From Clostridiaceae bacterium (GTDB lineage: Bacteria > Bacillota > Clostridia > Oscillospirales > Acutalibacteraceae): a stretch of 64,000 nt of DNA. Below are positions 32,476 through 42,580 of this stretch, in pieces. Made by a program: the position numbers and the translations under genes. Positions within the stretch are counted from its first letter, which is position 1; every line of letters starts with the position of its first letter. The notes beneath the pieces were generated by a model. That model did no database searches, was not told the origin of the DNA, and saw only the letters and a program-made list of their open reading frames with translations. Location of the stretch: NCBI GenBank assembly GCA_016288315.1, contig JAEEYU010000007.1, positions 1 to 64,000 of the forward strand, read 5' to 3'.

Positions 32476-35400
32476 TTAGCCGAGAAGTCCTTTAACAACG
32501 TTGATGATTGTTTCAAGAGTCTTCGCAGTTTCTGCGGGGTTGAGCCACGATCTCGGAATTGTTACAGGTCTGCCGACAATGTAAATGTGCTTCCACATAT
32601 CGGGGCTGAAGAACTTCTTGATGTTGAAGTTGATCAGTTTGAACTGATACCAGATAATAACGTCGTTTTCGGAGTTCGGGTTGACAACGGCTTCTTTTCT
32701 GCCTACCTGCTTGCCTTCATGCCAGTAGATAGTCTTGAGATCCTTGCCGACTGTCTTGTAGATATTGGCGTTGAACGACTTCTGAAGTTCTTCGGAGAGA
32801 ATCTGTTCAATCGTTCTGCCGGTGTAGTCGCCTACGAGTTCTTCAATCTTGCCGGGCTCTAATTCTTCGCCGCTGAAGTTGAAGAGTTCTCTGATTGCGC
32901 GCTCTTTGTCGATAATACCTTCAAGAATTGAACCGATGAGGTAGCTTGTGTCGCTGTCATACATAATGAGCCAGCAGTCTTCAAACGGCTTGTAGCTTGT
33001 TGTGTAAGCCATGTTGCCGGTAATCTGACCGTGGTCGCCGAAGCTGTCAACAAATTCAACCTCTTCGCCGTTTTCATCCGTGAAGGTGTAGGCGGGTGCC
33101 ACGCTCCAGCCCATAAGCAGGCTGTAGGGAGCCCATGCGTAAGGAGCAACCATGTCGGTGCCTTCCTGCTGAAGGTCTGCGCCGTCCATCTCGCAGTATT
33201 TGCTCAGAACGTAGCAGCCGGCAACTTCGCCGTTGTAAAGCGCTTCATAGTCAAGTCCTTCTTCACCGAGGTCTTCATATACAAAGAATATCTTGACGGG
33301 CTTGCCGTAAATCATGGGAACGAAGGTGGTCGCCTCTGCGCCCATGGGTTCGTTGGGCTGCCATGAAATGAACGAGCAGTTCTCTTTCTCGGGAACGCCG
33401 AACGCTTCCTCTGCCATCGCTCTGATGGAGTCTGCGCTTGTGCCTGTTGCAATCCAGAGCTCATGAACAGTTGAGCCGTCCGGGAACGCCGCATTGACCT
33501 GGCCGCAGTCGAATGTTGCTTTGTAATAAAGAGGTCTGATGTTTGCCTTGACATTGATGATGTGCTGGTCTGTGAACTCACCCATGTTGGGAACATAGGA
33601 GTGGTCGGGGTTGACCGTGTATGCTGTTTCGTTGTCGATTGTGGCAAGCTCGTTGCCGCCTCTTACAACGCTCCAGTTTGTGATGATGTAGCCGTCTTTG
33701 CCCCAGTCGCTGAGCGTATTTTCATAAAGCTCGGTGCTCTTTGAAGGATCGGCGTCTATATCGGGAATGTTTTCGGGAATTACCGGGAAGCCGGTGTAGG
33801 GCTCATAGTCTGTTGTCTCGTCGCCGAGCGTGAAGGTCTCGCCGTATTTGAGTTCAGCCGTGGCAATGTAGCTGTCAATGCTGAATACAAGAACATAGAC
33901 TATGTCTTTGTAAACGGGGTAATAGTTGTGCTCGCCGTATGCAAGGTTGATTGTCGCATTCGAGGTTGTAAGTGTGGTCTCAACTTCATTGCCGTCTTCG
34001 TCAACGAAGTAGCCCGCAAATTCCTTGCCCTCGGGCGCTTTTTCTTCAATCTTGCTGAGCAGGACGCTCAGTGTGTTGCCTTCATACTGACCGTTCTTCT
34101 GGTTGTCTGTAAGGAGTGATTCGCCGCCCTCGCTTGCAAGAATATCGGTGCTCGAAAGTCTCTTGCCGCCGATGAAGTATGCAGTGTTGGTAACGGGGTC
34201 GTTTACTGTAACAACCGTGTTGCCGCTTGCGTCTTTACCGTCGAGGGTTACAACACCTTCAGTGCCTTCCTCATTGGTATACCACTTGGCGAGGTTTGCT
34301 CTTTCAACAGCGTTTGAAGAGGTTGTCTGGTATGCGTAGCCGAGCTCTTCCGCCTTTGCGTCGAGTGCGCTCTTGATTGTTGCCCATGTTGAGCTTGTAA
34401 CGTTTGCGTATGTGCCTACAAGCACCCATTCGCCCTCGTTTTCAACGCTGGGAATGTAGAAGGAGAATGTCGAAGCGTCAACCCAGCTTGCGTAAACCTC
34501 AAGGTCGCCGTCATTTGTGTATTTGCCGTTGCCGGCAGGTCTTGTTTCCATTGTGGAAACTGTGTCGCCGTTTCTGTTGATCCATGCGACAAACGCGCTG
34601 TTTTCAGGTGCGCCCGCCTGAGCGGAGGGCTTGTCAGCGGCTGTGAGTGCGGGAATGTTTGCGTTGTAAGTTACCGCCAGAGTCTTGTAGGGCTCTGTCG
34701 CATCTTCGGTAAGGTAAACCTTGATGCTGTATTCTTTCGCGGTCCATACCGCGTAGAAGGTCTTCGCCGCTTTGACTTCGCCGAGAGTTTCGGGAGCGGT
34801 CGCGGTCTTTGACGAAGCCCAGCCTGCGAATGTGTAGCCTGTTTTTGTATATGTGCCTGTGGGAGCGATTGTCGAAGCGTCTGTGCCGTATGCAACATTG
34901 TTTACCTTGACATTTTCCTGGTCGCCGCCGTTCATGTCGAAGGTTACGATAAATTTCTTGACTGAGTAAACGGGATAGAAGGTGATTTCGCTTTCGTCTG
35001 TGTCAACAATATAAGGAAGAGTTACTAATTCGTCGGGGTCGTCGCGAACGGTGCTCCAGCCCATGAAGTTCTGGCCTTCAATTGCGGGAGCGGAGGGGAA
35101 GTCGTCTATTACATCGCCGTTGAATGCAGTGATTTCTTCGTTGCCGAAGATGAGGGTTACGGGTTCGTCTGTTCTGAAGAAAGCGTAGTATGTTACATCA
35201 CCGTTAATTGTCTGCGGGAATGTTACTATTGCGTCTTCAACGCCCTTCTCGGTTGTCCAGCCCTTGAAGTTTTTGCCTGCCTCGCTTGCGGGACTCTCAA
35301 TGGCGTCAATCTTGCTGCCGCTGACAATGTCTTCTATTGTTTCAATAACGTTGCCTTCGTCATCGCAGAAGGTTGCTGTGTAGGTGTCAACAACGCCGGG

Positions 35401-36372
35401 TCCCTCAGGAGCATCGCCGATGCAGAGAGTAGCGCCGAAGTCGTTGTAATCAAATGTGCCCGTGAATAAGTTAAGCTGGACGTTTGCAGAGGGTTTTTCG
35501 GCGGTCGATGTAACTACCGTGCCCTTTCTCTTGCCTGCTTCACCGGCTGCAAGTCCGGGGAATTTCCAGAACGTCTGGCTTGCATCCTTGAGAGGAATAT
35601 AGATTGAACCCATTGTGCCGTCGGGAAGACCAGTTTTGACTTTGTAAAGAATACCGAGTGACCACATATCGGCTTCGCCGTTTATTCTCGGAGCTGCGCC
35701 GATTTTGTAGCCGAGGTATCTGTTCATCGACACTTGTTCGCCTTCTGTCTGCGAATAGCCGCAAAGCGTTGTAACCGATGAGGTAGCCTCCCAGACGCTG
35801 TATGCGTTTGATGTTACCTTGTAGGTCATACCGTAGTTAACAGAGCTTTCCGGGTTAACATCGGGGTTGTTGTAGTTCATTATGTGACCGTATGACTCAA
35901 GGTTTGTGTTTGAAGAATCCATCGGAAGAAGAGGAAGCTGGTAGTTGTCGTTTTCTGCAACACTGAAGAAGTCGATATCATGTGCAATCCAGTATGTGTT
36001 TGCACTCATGTTTGCCGCACTGGTTGTGCACTTGACAAGCATAATTACATAATCACCTGAATTTACATAACCGTCGGTAGGTGTGATATGGCTTTCAAAA
36101 TCATAAGCGGGTGTGTAATTTGCGTCAAACTCATATACAGTGCCCGAAAGGTAAACATATCCGCCGGGATACTCCTGGGCAAGTTCCGCCTCCGTTTTGG
36201 GCGTTGAACTGCCGTGCTGTCCCGGTGTCCTGACAATGCCGTCAAGGTTGTCAGTCTTGGTGGGGACTTCCGCCTTAACTTTGAGCCCGGCAATACTGCC
36301 AAGGCAGGCAACGGTCCCGACAATCAGAGCAATTGCGAGCACCAGGCTTATCGCCTTTTTGATTGTTGACAT
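32476..36372 (-). CDS. Large secreted protein with InlB-type B-repeats
   Basis: A 1298-aa exported protein. The signal peptide ends near AEVPTKTDN (about residue 35). Residues about 50-330 form a unique globular region. From about 335 a series of Listeria/Bacteroides (Flg_new) repeats follows, each a beta-grasp unit ending GYTFAGWAS or similar (KNFKGWTTEKG, QNFMGWSTVRD, GYTFAGWASSK), with degenerate units in the second half. There is no LPXTG motif, LysM, SLH or dockerin, and it ends NVVKGLLG, so how it stays on the cell is unclear. AAGGAGG precedes the ATG. Likely an adhesin or surface scaffold; partner unknown. Confidence 0.8.
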   Translation of the reverse strand: MSTIKKAISLVLAIALIVGTVACLGSIAGLKVKAEVPTKTDNLDGIVRTPGQHGSSTPKTEAELAQEYPGGYVYLSGTVYEFDANYTPAYDFESHITPTDGYVNSGDYVIMLVKCTTSAANMSANTYWIAHDIDFFSVAENDNYQLPLLPMDSSNTNLESYGHIMNYNNPDVNPESSVNYGMTYKVTSNAYSVWEATSSVTTLCGYSQTEGEQVSMNRYLGYKIGAAPRINGEADMWSLGILYKVKTGLPDGTMGSIYIPLKDASQTFWKFPGLAAGEAGKRKGTVVTSTAEKPSANVQLNLFTGTFDYNDFGATLCIGDAPEGPGVVDTYTATFCDDEGNVIETIEDIVSGSKIDAIESPASEAGKNFKGWTTEKGVEDAIVTFPQTINGDVTYYAFFRTDEPVTLIFGNEEITAFNGDVIDDFPSAPAIEGQNFMGWSTVRDDPDELVTLPYIVDTDESEITFYPVYSVKKFIVTFDMNGGDQENVKVNNVAYGTDASTIAPTGTYTKTGYTFAGWASSKTATAPETLGEVKAAKTFYAVWTAKEYSIKVYLTEDATEPYKTLAVTYNANIPALTAADKPSAQAGAPENSAFVAWINRNGDTVSTMETRPAGNGKYTNDGDLEVYASWVDASTFSFYIPSVENEGEWVLVGTYANVTSSTWATIKSALDAKAEELGYAYQTTSSNAVERANLAKWYTNEEGTEGVVTLDGKDASGNTVVTVNDPVTNTAYFIGGKRLSSTDILASEGGESLLTDNQKNGQYEGNTLSVLLSKIEEKAPEGKEFAGYFVDEDGNEVETTLTTSNATINLAYGEHNYYPVYKDIVYVLVFSIDSYIATAELKYGETFTLGDETTDYEPYTGFPVIPENIPDIDADPSKSTELYENTLSDWGKDGYIITNWSVVRGGNELATIDNETAYTVNPDHSYVPNMGEFTDQHIINVKANIRPLYYKATFDCGQVNAAFPDGSTVHELWIATGTSADSIRAMAEEAFGVPEKENCSFISWQPNEPMGAEATTFVPMIYGKPVKIFFVYEDLGEEGLDYEALYNGEVAGCYVLSKYCEMDGADLQQEGTDMVAPYAWAPYSLLMGWSVAPAYTFTDENGEEVEFVDSFGDHGQITGNMAYTTSYKPFEDCWLIMYDSDTSYLIGSILEGIIDKERAIRELFNFSGEELEPGKIEELVGDYTGRTIEQILSEELQKSFNANIYKTVGKDLKTIYWHEGKQVGRKEAVVNPNSENDVIIWYQFKLINFNIKKFFSPDMWKHIYIVGRPVTIPRSWLNPAETAKTLETIINVVKGLLG

Positions 36373-36462
36373 TTCTTTTCCTCCTTGTTTTTGCGAAGAT
36401 TTTGTGTGCCAAAGGGCACAAATCCATAATATGCAGAATAATTATTGCATAAACATTAAAAA

Positions 36463-36516
36463 AAATCAACAATCCTTATATAAATAAATATTTATTATAA
36501 TAAAGATTGTTGATTT
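36463..36516 (-). terminator. Long inverted repeat, terminator of the foldase gene
   Basis: AAATCAACAATC and GATTGTTGATTT form a perfect 12-bp stem separated by 30 AT-rich bases that can themselves pair in part (ATAAATATTTAT). On the minus strand the right arm runs into a T8 tract, so it probably ends the foldase-like transcript. A possible promoter (TTGATT, 17 bases, AATAAT) for the surface protein overlaps its far arm. Confidence 0.6.
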
Positions 36517-36556
36517 CCGCTAAAATATTCTGTTTTGTTTTGTGCAATTCGCAAAG

Positions 36557-38212
36557 TCAGGCGTTGCTTTTCAATTCCGCTCTTTTTTCAGCATATCTTG
36601 CGCACGCTTCCTCGCCTCTGTCCGCCGCTTTTCCGGCAACGGAATCAAACACGGTTGCTTTATTGCCGTTATAGTTCAGAACGCTTTCGTAATAGCTGCC
36701 ATACTCCATCTCAACAAGCTGATTGCGTATCTGCTCGTATGCGTCAAGGTCGCCTTCGTTAAGGCCGTCAAAAACATAAAGACCGTATCCTATGCTGATT
36801 CTGAAAATTCCGTAATCGCCTTTTTTCCTTTCAGGTGAATACAACCACTTTTCAACAACATATTCCGATGATGAAGGGAACACTCTTTCTCTTTTTCCTT
36901 TTGTGGCGTAAGATTCATAGCTTTCATTATAAATCTCTGCAACATTTTCAAATGCCTCAACCGTGCCTCCGCCCTGTTTAAAATATTCAAGCTGCTGATC
37001 TGCGGAGAGTTTTGCATTTTTGTCCTCTTCATCGTTCTTCGATGGTTGCAGCATGTCGTTGAAATATGTAATGCATTCGTGAAAATTCACGCTGTCGAGG
37101 GTGTATTGCGGTTTTTCCACATAAATCAGTCGGTTAAATTTTTCACCCTTTATAACGTCAACATCTCCGGCTTTTCTGCCGTCGGCAAAGCACCAGTCTG
37201 CGACCTGCTCATCAAACTTGACAACAAGGTCCTCATATTTTGCGAAGTGCTTTCTCGTCTCTGTTTCCTGTATTTTGTCGTAATTCGGTAATTTTTCCTT
37301 GAAATAATCCCTGCCGAATTTAAAGAAACTGTCAAGGTCCTTAACCTCTTTTTTTGCAAGCGCAGCGGCTTCACTGTCATCTGCAGGCATTTCAAATACA
37401 CGCACATCGACATAATTGTATTTTGACGGATTCTTTTCGTATATCCCTTTGACCTCGCTGTCGGAATGGGAATTATACATTGTGTTCCTGACAAGCGCCT
37501 CGTATTCTGAAGCATAACTTCTCAGAATCAGATTCCGTGCGCACAGCCCGAGTGTTGCTCCGTCAAAATAACTGCCGGCAATCTCTTCGTCGGGCGATAT
37601 TCCTTTTTCGCCGGCCTTTGTCTTTACGCTCTCATAAAAGTCCGCCAGCTCTCCGGCCGCCGCATCCGAAAGCAGAAAACCGTTCTCAAGCGCCTCTTCA
37701 AAAAGAACATATCTTTTATGCAGAAGATTCGCCGTCTCGTGATTCACCCTGTCCGCCCAGGTCTGACCGCTGTCACCGTATGCCTGTTTTGACGGCGCCG
37801 CCGTGTCTTCGGGGTAAAGCCCCTGCGGGTCGGTTATCTCCCCGTTGTAGAGGTAAATAAACACGTCAAAATATGTCATTGCATACTCTGTCGCAGAAAT
37901 ATTATTGCTGCCGACCGTCATTGCAACACCGTGCTTTTTGCAGGCCTTTTCGCTGTCCTTTTCCGCCTGCTCCAGAATTTCGACAAATGCCGCAGGAACC
38001 TTGCCGCCCTTGTATTGCGCGGTTTCATAGCTGACGGAGGCGGGCGTGATTTTTACGCTCTTCTTTGAGTCGGAGCCGCCGCCGAATTCCGTGCCGCCCA
38101 TGTGATTCGGCTTATACCAGACGAAGTATCCCGTCACAATAACAGCCGCCGCCAGAAAAACGGCAACTGCGGAAATTATAATCTTTTTTGCTTTCGAATT
38201 ACCTTTTGCCAT
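36557..38212 (-). CDS. SurA/PpiC-like extracytoplasmic foldase, membrane-anchored
   Basis: A 551-aa protein with a basic N-terminus (GNSKAKK) and one membrane anchor (about residues 8-30), then a Gly/Ser linker. The extracellular part is rich in Lys and Glu helices (about 50-250, SurA N-domain-like). A C-terminal region includes KKGDYGIFRISIGYGLYVFDG, which resembles the last strands of a parvulin domain. A peptidyl-prolyl isomerase or chaperone for secreted proteins is likely, and the neighbouring large surface protein is a natural client. ATG 38212 follows GGAG by five bases, preferred over the GTG in the track. Parvulin active-site residues cannot be assigned with confidence. Confidence 0.62.
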   Translation of the reverse strand: MAKGNSKAKKIIISAVAVFLAAAVIVTGYFVWYKPNHMGGTEFGGGSDSKKSVKITPASVSYETAQYKGGKVPAAFVEILEQAEKDSEKACKKHGVAMTVGSNNISATEYAMTYFDVFIYLYNGEITDPQGLYPEDTAAPSKQAYGDSGQTWADRVNHETANLLHKRYVLFEEALENGFLLSDAAAGELADFYESVKTKAGEKGISPDEEIAGSYFDGATLGLCARNLILRSYASEYEALVRNTMYNSHSDSEVKGIYEKNPSKYNYVDVRVFEMPADDSEAAALAKKEVKDLDSFFKFGRDYFKEKLPNYDKIQETETRKHFAKYEDLVVKFDEQVADWCFADGRKAGDVDVIKGEKFNRLIYVEKPQYTLDSVNFHECITYFNDMLQPSKNDEEDKNAKLSADQQLEYFKQGGGTVEAFENVAEIYNESYESYATKGKRERVFPSSSEYVVEKWLYSPERKKGDYGIFRISIGYGLYVFDGLNEGDLDAYEQIRNQLVEMEYGSYYESVLNYNGNKATVFDSVAGKAADRGEEACARYAEKRAELKSNA

Positions 38213-38231
38213 AAGCACTCCGTTATTTCAC

Positions 38232-38255
38232 AAAACGGGCACGTGACCGTGCCCG
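38232..38255 (-). terminator. Terminator of the uxaC-glpK-malic enzyme operon
   Basis: CGGGCACG and CGTGCCCG form a perfect 8-bp stem with a four-base loop, followed on the minus strand by TTTTG. The T tract is short. Confidence 0.65.
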
Positions 38256-38283
38256 CAATTGTGTTTCTTTAATGTGAATCTAC

Positions 38284-39456
38284 TCAGATTCTCGCCACTC
38301 CGCTGTCTCTCGCCGCCTGAGCAACCGCCGCCGCAACTGCGGGACCTACTCTCGGGTCGAACGCCTTGGGAATGATGTAATCCTCGCTGAGCTCATCGTC
38401 GGAGATGAGATTTGCAAGAGCATGTGAAGCCGCCATCTTCATCTCTTCGTTGATATCGCTTGCGCGAACGTCAAATGTGCCCCTGAAAATGCCGGGGAAC
38501 GCAAGAACGTTGTTAATCTGGTTCGGGAAGTCGCTTCTGCCAGTTGAGATAACTCTCGCTCCGCCCGCCTTTGCGTCGTCGGGGAAGATTTCGGGAGTCG
38601 GGTTTGCGCATGCAAAAACGATGGCGTCCTTGTTCATTGTTTTAACCATTTCGGTTGTGACAGTGCCGGGAGCCGAAACACCGATAAAGATGTCGGCGCC
38701 TTTGATAACGTCGGCAAGGGTGCCCTTTTCGCCATTGAGATTAGTAACCTCAGCCATCTCTTCCTTAATCCAGTTGAGACCGTCTCTGCCCTTGTAGATA
38801 GCGCCTTTTCTGTCGGTCATGACAATATTTTTGAAGCCCGCAGAAAGCAGAAGCTTTGTGATTGAAATGGCTGCAGCGCCTGCACCCGATGTAACGACTT
38901 TAACGTCTTCCATCTTTTTGCCTACTACTTTAAGGGCGTTGATAAGACCTGCAAGCGTGATTATCGCAGTGCCGTGCTGGTCGTCGTGGAAGATGGGGAT
39001 GTCGCACTTCTCTTTGAGCTTGCGCTCGATTTCAAAGCAGCGGGGAGCGGCAATATCTTCAAGGTTTATTCCGCCGAAGGAGCCCGACATAAGGTAAACG
39101 GCGTTTACAAATTCGTCAACATCCTTTGTCTTTACGCAAAGAGGGAAGGCGTCAACGCCGCCGAAGGATTTGAAAAGAACACATTTGCCTTCCATAACGG
39201 GCATACCCGCCTCGGGGCCGATGTCGCCCAGACCGAGAACGGCAGTGCCGTCGGTGATAACGGCGCAGAGATTGTGTCTTCTTGTGAGCTCATAGCTCTT
39301 TGAGGGGTCCCTCTGTATTTCAAGGCAGGGCTGTGCAACGCCCGGTGTGTATGCGAGTGAAAGGTCATCCTTGCTCGCTACGGGAACGGTTGCTATAACC
39401 TCGATTTTTCCCTTCCATTCTTCGTGTAAACGTAATGATTCTTTTGCGTAGTCCAT
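38284..39456 (-). CDS. NAD(P)-dependent malic enzyme
   Basis: A 390-aa malic enzyme that converts malate to pyruvate and CO2. LSLAYTPGVAQPC near the N-terminus is the family signature, ITDGTAVLGLGDIGPEAGMPVMEGK surrounds the active site, and FHDDQHGTAII binds the metal. VTSGAGAAAISITKLL is the Rossmann dinucleotide motif. It is the short bacterial form without the phosphotransacetylase extension of MaeB. It is third in the uxaC-glpK-malic enzyme operon, 42 bases from glpK. Cofactor preference is not clear from sequence. Confidence 0.92.
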   Translation of the reverse strand: MDYAKESLRLHEEWKGKIEVIATVPVASKDDLSLAYTPGVAQPCLEIQRDPSKSYELTRRHNLCAVITDGTAVLGLGDIGPEAGMPVMEGKCVLFKSFGGVDAFPLCVKTKDVDEFVNAVYLMSGSFGGINLEDIAAPRCFEIERKLKEKCDIPIFHDDQHGTAIITLAGLINALKVVGKKMEDVKVVTSGAGAAAISITKLLLSAGFKNIVMTDRKGAIYKGRDGLNWIKEEMAEVTNLNGEKGTLADVIKGADIFIGVSAPGTVTTEMVKTMNKDAIVFACANPTPEIFPDDAKAGGARVISTGRSDFPNQINNVLAFPGIFRGTFDVRASDINEEMKMAASHALANLISDDELSEDYIIPKAFDPRVGPAVAAAVAQAARDSGVARI

Positions 39457-39498
39457 TGTATATCTCCTTAAATTTTATTTTTCATTAAATAATATTGC

Positions 39499-41022
39499 TT
39501 ACGGTCTTGCCCAGTCGCGGGAACGGTCAACCGCTCTCTTCCAGCCCTTATAAAGCTCGTTGCGCTTTTCAAGCGGCATCTTGGGGGTGAACACCTTGTC
39601 AATCTCTCTGTTGGAGATTATTTCCTCTTTGTTCTTCCAAAAGCCGACTGCAAGTCCCGCCATGTAGGCAGCTCCGAGAGCCGTCGTCTCAACCGTCTTC
39701 GGGCGGACAACCATGCAGCGTATAAGGTCTGACTGAATCTGCATCATAATGTTGCTGACCGATGCGCCGCCGTCAACGCGCAGCTCGGTGAAGTTGATGC
39801 CCGAATCCTCCTTCATCGCTTCAAGAAGGTCGGTCATCTGGTAAGCGATTGCCTCAAGCACGCTCCTTGCTATGTGAGCGCGGTTGACGCCTCTGGTAAG
39901 GCCGACTATTGCGCCTCTCGCATACATATCCCAGTAGGGAGCGCCGAGACCCGTGAAAGCGGGAACAAAGTAGATTCCGTTTGCATCGGGAACGCTCTCC
40001 GCAAGCTCGTCGCAGCGTCTTGCCGTGTTGATGAGCCCGAGCTCATCGCGCAGCCATTTGATAACGGAGCCCGCATTGAAGGCGGAACCCTCAACGTCGT
40101 ATTCAACCTCATCGCCGATGCCCCAGGCAACGCCGGTGAGAAGCTTTTTCTTTGATTTTGTGCGGGTCTTGCCCGTGTTCATAAGCAGGAAGCAGCCCGT
40201 GCCGTAGGTGTTCTTCGCCTGCCCTGCCTCAAAGCAGCACTGACCGAAAAGAGCCGCCTGCTGGTCGCCTATTGCGCCGCTTATCGGAATACCCTCAAGG
40301 TCCTCAAGGCCGACTATGCCGCCCGCCACCTTGCCGTAAACCTTGCTTGAAGGCACCGGCTCGGGCAGAATGCTCATCGGAATGCCGAGCTTTTCGCACA
40401 GCGTCTCATCCCAGCAGAGCTTGTCAACGTCAAACAGCATCGTGCGCGAAGCGTTCGAGTAGTCCGTTACGTGAACTGCCGTGTCGCTGAGTGTCGCGCC
40501 GCCCGTAAGGTTCCATATAAGCCAGGTCTCAACCGTGCCGAAGAGGAGCTTTCCTTCGTCGGCAAGCTGACGCGCCTCGGGAACATTGTCAAGTATCCAC
40601 TTGATTTTCGTGCCCGAAAAATAAGCGTCTATAATAAGTCCCGTGTGCTCCTGAATATAGTCCGAAAGCCCTTCTTCTATAAGCTTTTCGCATATATCGG
40701 CGGTGCGTCTGCACTGCCACACAATGGCGTTGTAAACGGGCTTGCCCGTCTCCTTGTTCCAGAGAATCGTCGTCTCACGCTGGTTTGTAATGCCGATTGC
40801 GGCAATGTCGTCTGCGGAAACTGTCCCCTCCGCCATAATGCTTGTCAGCGACTGCAGCTGGCTGTAAAGAATTTTCATCGGGTCGTGTTCTACCCAGCCC
40901 GCCTGCGGATAAATCTGGTCAAATTCATTTTGTGCCTTTGCGATGATGTTGCCCGCCTTGTCAAAGGCGATGGCTCTTGAACTTGTCGTGCCCTGGTCGA
41001 GAGCGATAACGTATTTTGCCAT
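39499..41022 (-). CDS. glpK: Glycerol kinase
   Basis: A 507-aa FGGY kinase that phosphorylates glycerol to glycerol-3-phosphate. It starts with the phosphate-binding loop [29 protein letters not shown] and [31 protein letters not shown] are diagnostic of GlpK, and [16 protein letters not shown] ends the C-terminal domain. Normal length. It lies between uronate isomerase and malic enzyme with short gaps; glpF and glpD are not in the window. Confidence 0.95.
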   Translation of the reverse strand: MAKYVIALDQGTTSSRAIAFDKAGNIIAKAQNEFDQIYPQAGWVEHDPMKILYSQLQSLTSIMAEGTVSADDIAAIGITNQRETTILWNKETGKPVYNAIVWQCRRTADICEKLIEEGLSDYIQEHTGLIIDAYFSGTKIKWILDNVPEARQLADEGKLLFGTVETWLIWNLTGGATLSDTAVHVTDYSNASRTMLFDVDKLCWDETLCEKLGIPMSILPEPVPSSKVYGKVAGGIVGLEDLEGIPISGAIGDQQAALFGQCCFEAGQAKNTYGTGCFLLMNTGKTRTKSKKKLLTGVAWGIGDEVEYDVEGSAFNAGSVIKWLRDELGLINTARRCDELAESVPDANGIYFVPAFTGLGAPYWDMYARGAIVGLTRGVNRAHIARSVLEAIAYQMTDLLEAMKEDSGINFTELRVDGGASVSNIMMQIQSDLIRCMVVRPKTVETTALGAAYMAGLAVGFWKNKEEIISNREIDKVFTPKMPLEKRNELYKGWKRAVDRSRDWARP

Positions 41023-41043
41023 AAAAGCACCCTTTCTTATATG

Positions 41044-42456
41044 TTATATTTCAATTCCGAAATAATTGACCGCATTGTTGTATGATATATCCCTGACAAT
41101 ACCGCACAGTGTTTCGTAATCCTCGGGGTAAAGCCCGTTTTCCACCATATCGCCGAGCAGGTTGCAGAGTATGCGTCTGAAATATTCGTGTCTCGGGTAT
41201 GAGAGGAAGGAACGCGAATCCGTCACCATACCTACGAATTTGCTTATCGCTCCGAGATTTGCCAGCGCCTTCATCTGCTCGCGCATGCCGTCTATATTGT
41301 CATTGAACCACCACGCCGAACCGAACTGAATCTTGCTCTGCGCCTCCTCCGTCTGGAAGTTGCCGAGCATCGAGCCGAGCACGTAGTTGTCTTTCGGGTT
41401 GAGTGTAAAAAGAACAGTTCTCGGCAGCAGATTCTCCTGCGCCACGCTGTCCATAAAACGCGAAAGCTTCCTTGCCACCTCGCGGTCGTCTATGGAGTCA
41501 AATCCCGCATCGGGACCCAGCTTGTTGAACATTGCGGTGTTGTTGTTTCTCATCGGACCTATGTGAAGCTCCATACCCCAGCCGCGTTTTGCATATTCTT
41601 TTGCGAGAAAACGCAAAAGCTCGGTCTTGAATTTTTCAATCTCCGTATCGGTCAGCTCTTCGCCCTTTGCCGCTTTGCTGAATATCAGCTCAACCTCCGC
41701 CGCAGACGCCCTGAGGTAAGGGAATTCGCCGAAGGCGTGGTCGCTCGCGCGGCAGCCGAGCGATGCATAATAATCTATTCTGTCCGTCAGAACCTCGGTG
41801 AGCGCCGTCCAGCTCTCTATTCTGACACCTGCAGTCTTTTCCATGGCGGCAAGCCAGTCTCTCCAGCCCGGCAGCTCTATTCCGAGCGCCTTGTCGGGGC
41901 GGAAGGCGGGAATGACTTTGACACCGAAGGTCTCATCGGCGGCAAGCTTAACGTGGTATTCAAGCGTGTCAGCGGGGTCGTCGGTCGTGCAAAGGCAGGT
42001 AACGCCCGAGTTTTTTATAAGCTCGCGGGGAGTGAATCCGCCCGACTTTATTTTCGCGTTTGCGCGCTCCCAGATGCTGTCGCAGGTCTTCGCGCTCAGC
42101 GGCTCGTATATGTCAAAATATCTCTGCAGTTCAAGGTGCGTCCAGTGGTAAAGAGGGTTGCCGATGAGGCAGGGCATAACTTCTGCCAGCGCCCTGAATT
42201 TTTCATATCCCGTCGCGTTGCCCGTTATGTATTTTTCGTCAACGCCGCAGGAACGCATCGCTCTCCACTTATAGTGGTCGCCGGCAAGCCATAAATAAGC
42301 GATGTCCTCCGGCTGCCTGTTCTCATATATTTCTTTCGGAGAAAGGTGGCAGTGCCAGTCAAAAATCGGCATATCCTTCGCAGCTGCAAAAAGCTTTTTT
42401 GCGGGCTCACTGTCAAGAAGAAAATCCGCATCCATAAATTTCTTTGCCAAAACCAT
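41044..42456 (-). CDS. uxaC: Uronate isomerase
   Basis: A 470-aa metal-dependent amidohydrolase-fold isomerase that turns glucuronate or galacturonate into fructuronate or tagaturonate. The N-terminal IFDWHCHLSPKEIYENR holds the metal-binding HCH. YLWLAGDHYKWRAMRSCGV and ELHIGPMRNNNTAMF are hallmarks of UxaC, and MVTDSRSFLSYPRHEYFRRILCNLLG is near the C-terminus. Normal length. It is the first gene after the promoter at 42489-42517. It implies use of pectin or glucuronoxylan sugars; other uronate genes (uxaA, uxaB, kdgK) are not in view. Confidence 0.95.
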   Translation of the reverse strand: MVLAKKFMDADFLLDSEPAKKLFAAAKDMPIFDWHCHLSPKEIYENRQPEDIAYLWLAGDHYKWRAMRSCGVDEKYITGNATGYEKFRALAEVMPCLIGNPLYHWTHLELQRYFDIYEPLSAKTCDSIWERANAKIKSGGFTPRELIKNSGVTCLCTTDDPADTLEYHVKLAADETFGVKVIPAFRPDKALGIELPGWRDWLAAMEKTAGVRIESWTALTEVLTDRIDYYASLGCRASDHAFGEFPYLRASAAEVELIFSKAAKGEELTDTEIEKFKTELLRFLAKEYAKRGWGMELHIGPMRNNNTAMFNKLGPDAGFDSIDDREVARKLSRFMDSVAQENLLPRTVLFTLNPKDNYVLGSMLGNFQTEEAQSKIQFGSAWWFNDNIDGMREQMKALANLGAISKFVGMVTDSRSFLSYPRHEYFRRILCNLLGDMVENGLYPEDYETLCGIVRDISYNNAVNYFGIEI

Positions 42457-42488
42457 ACCTCCCGGCAGTCATTTGTTTCCGATTTTAT

Positions 42489-42542
42489 ATTTTACCACAA
42501 CCCCCACCGCATTTCAACAATCTTTTTTATTACATTATGTAA
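42489..42542 (-). promoter_or_regulatory. Promoter and palindromic operator of the uxaC operon
   Basis: On the minus strand TTGAAA (42517-42512) and TAAAAT (42494-42489) are spaced by 17 bases. Upstream, TTACAT-T-ATGTAA (42530-42542) is a perfect 6-bp inverted repeat of the size bound by GntR/FadR-type regulators. The sequence itself shows no regulator gene nearby. Confidence 0.62.
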
Positions 42543-42580
42543 ATGTTTTAAACAGATAAATCACATTTTGCCGCGCCGCA

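Noticed and set aside
36197-36487. A 96-codon plus-strand ORF over the surface-protein start
   Set aside because: It overlaps the signal-peptide region and promoter of a well-supported gene and runs into the AT-rich inverted repeat.
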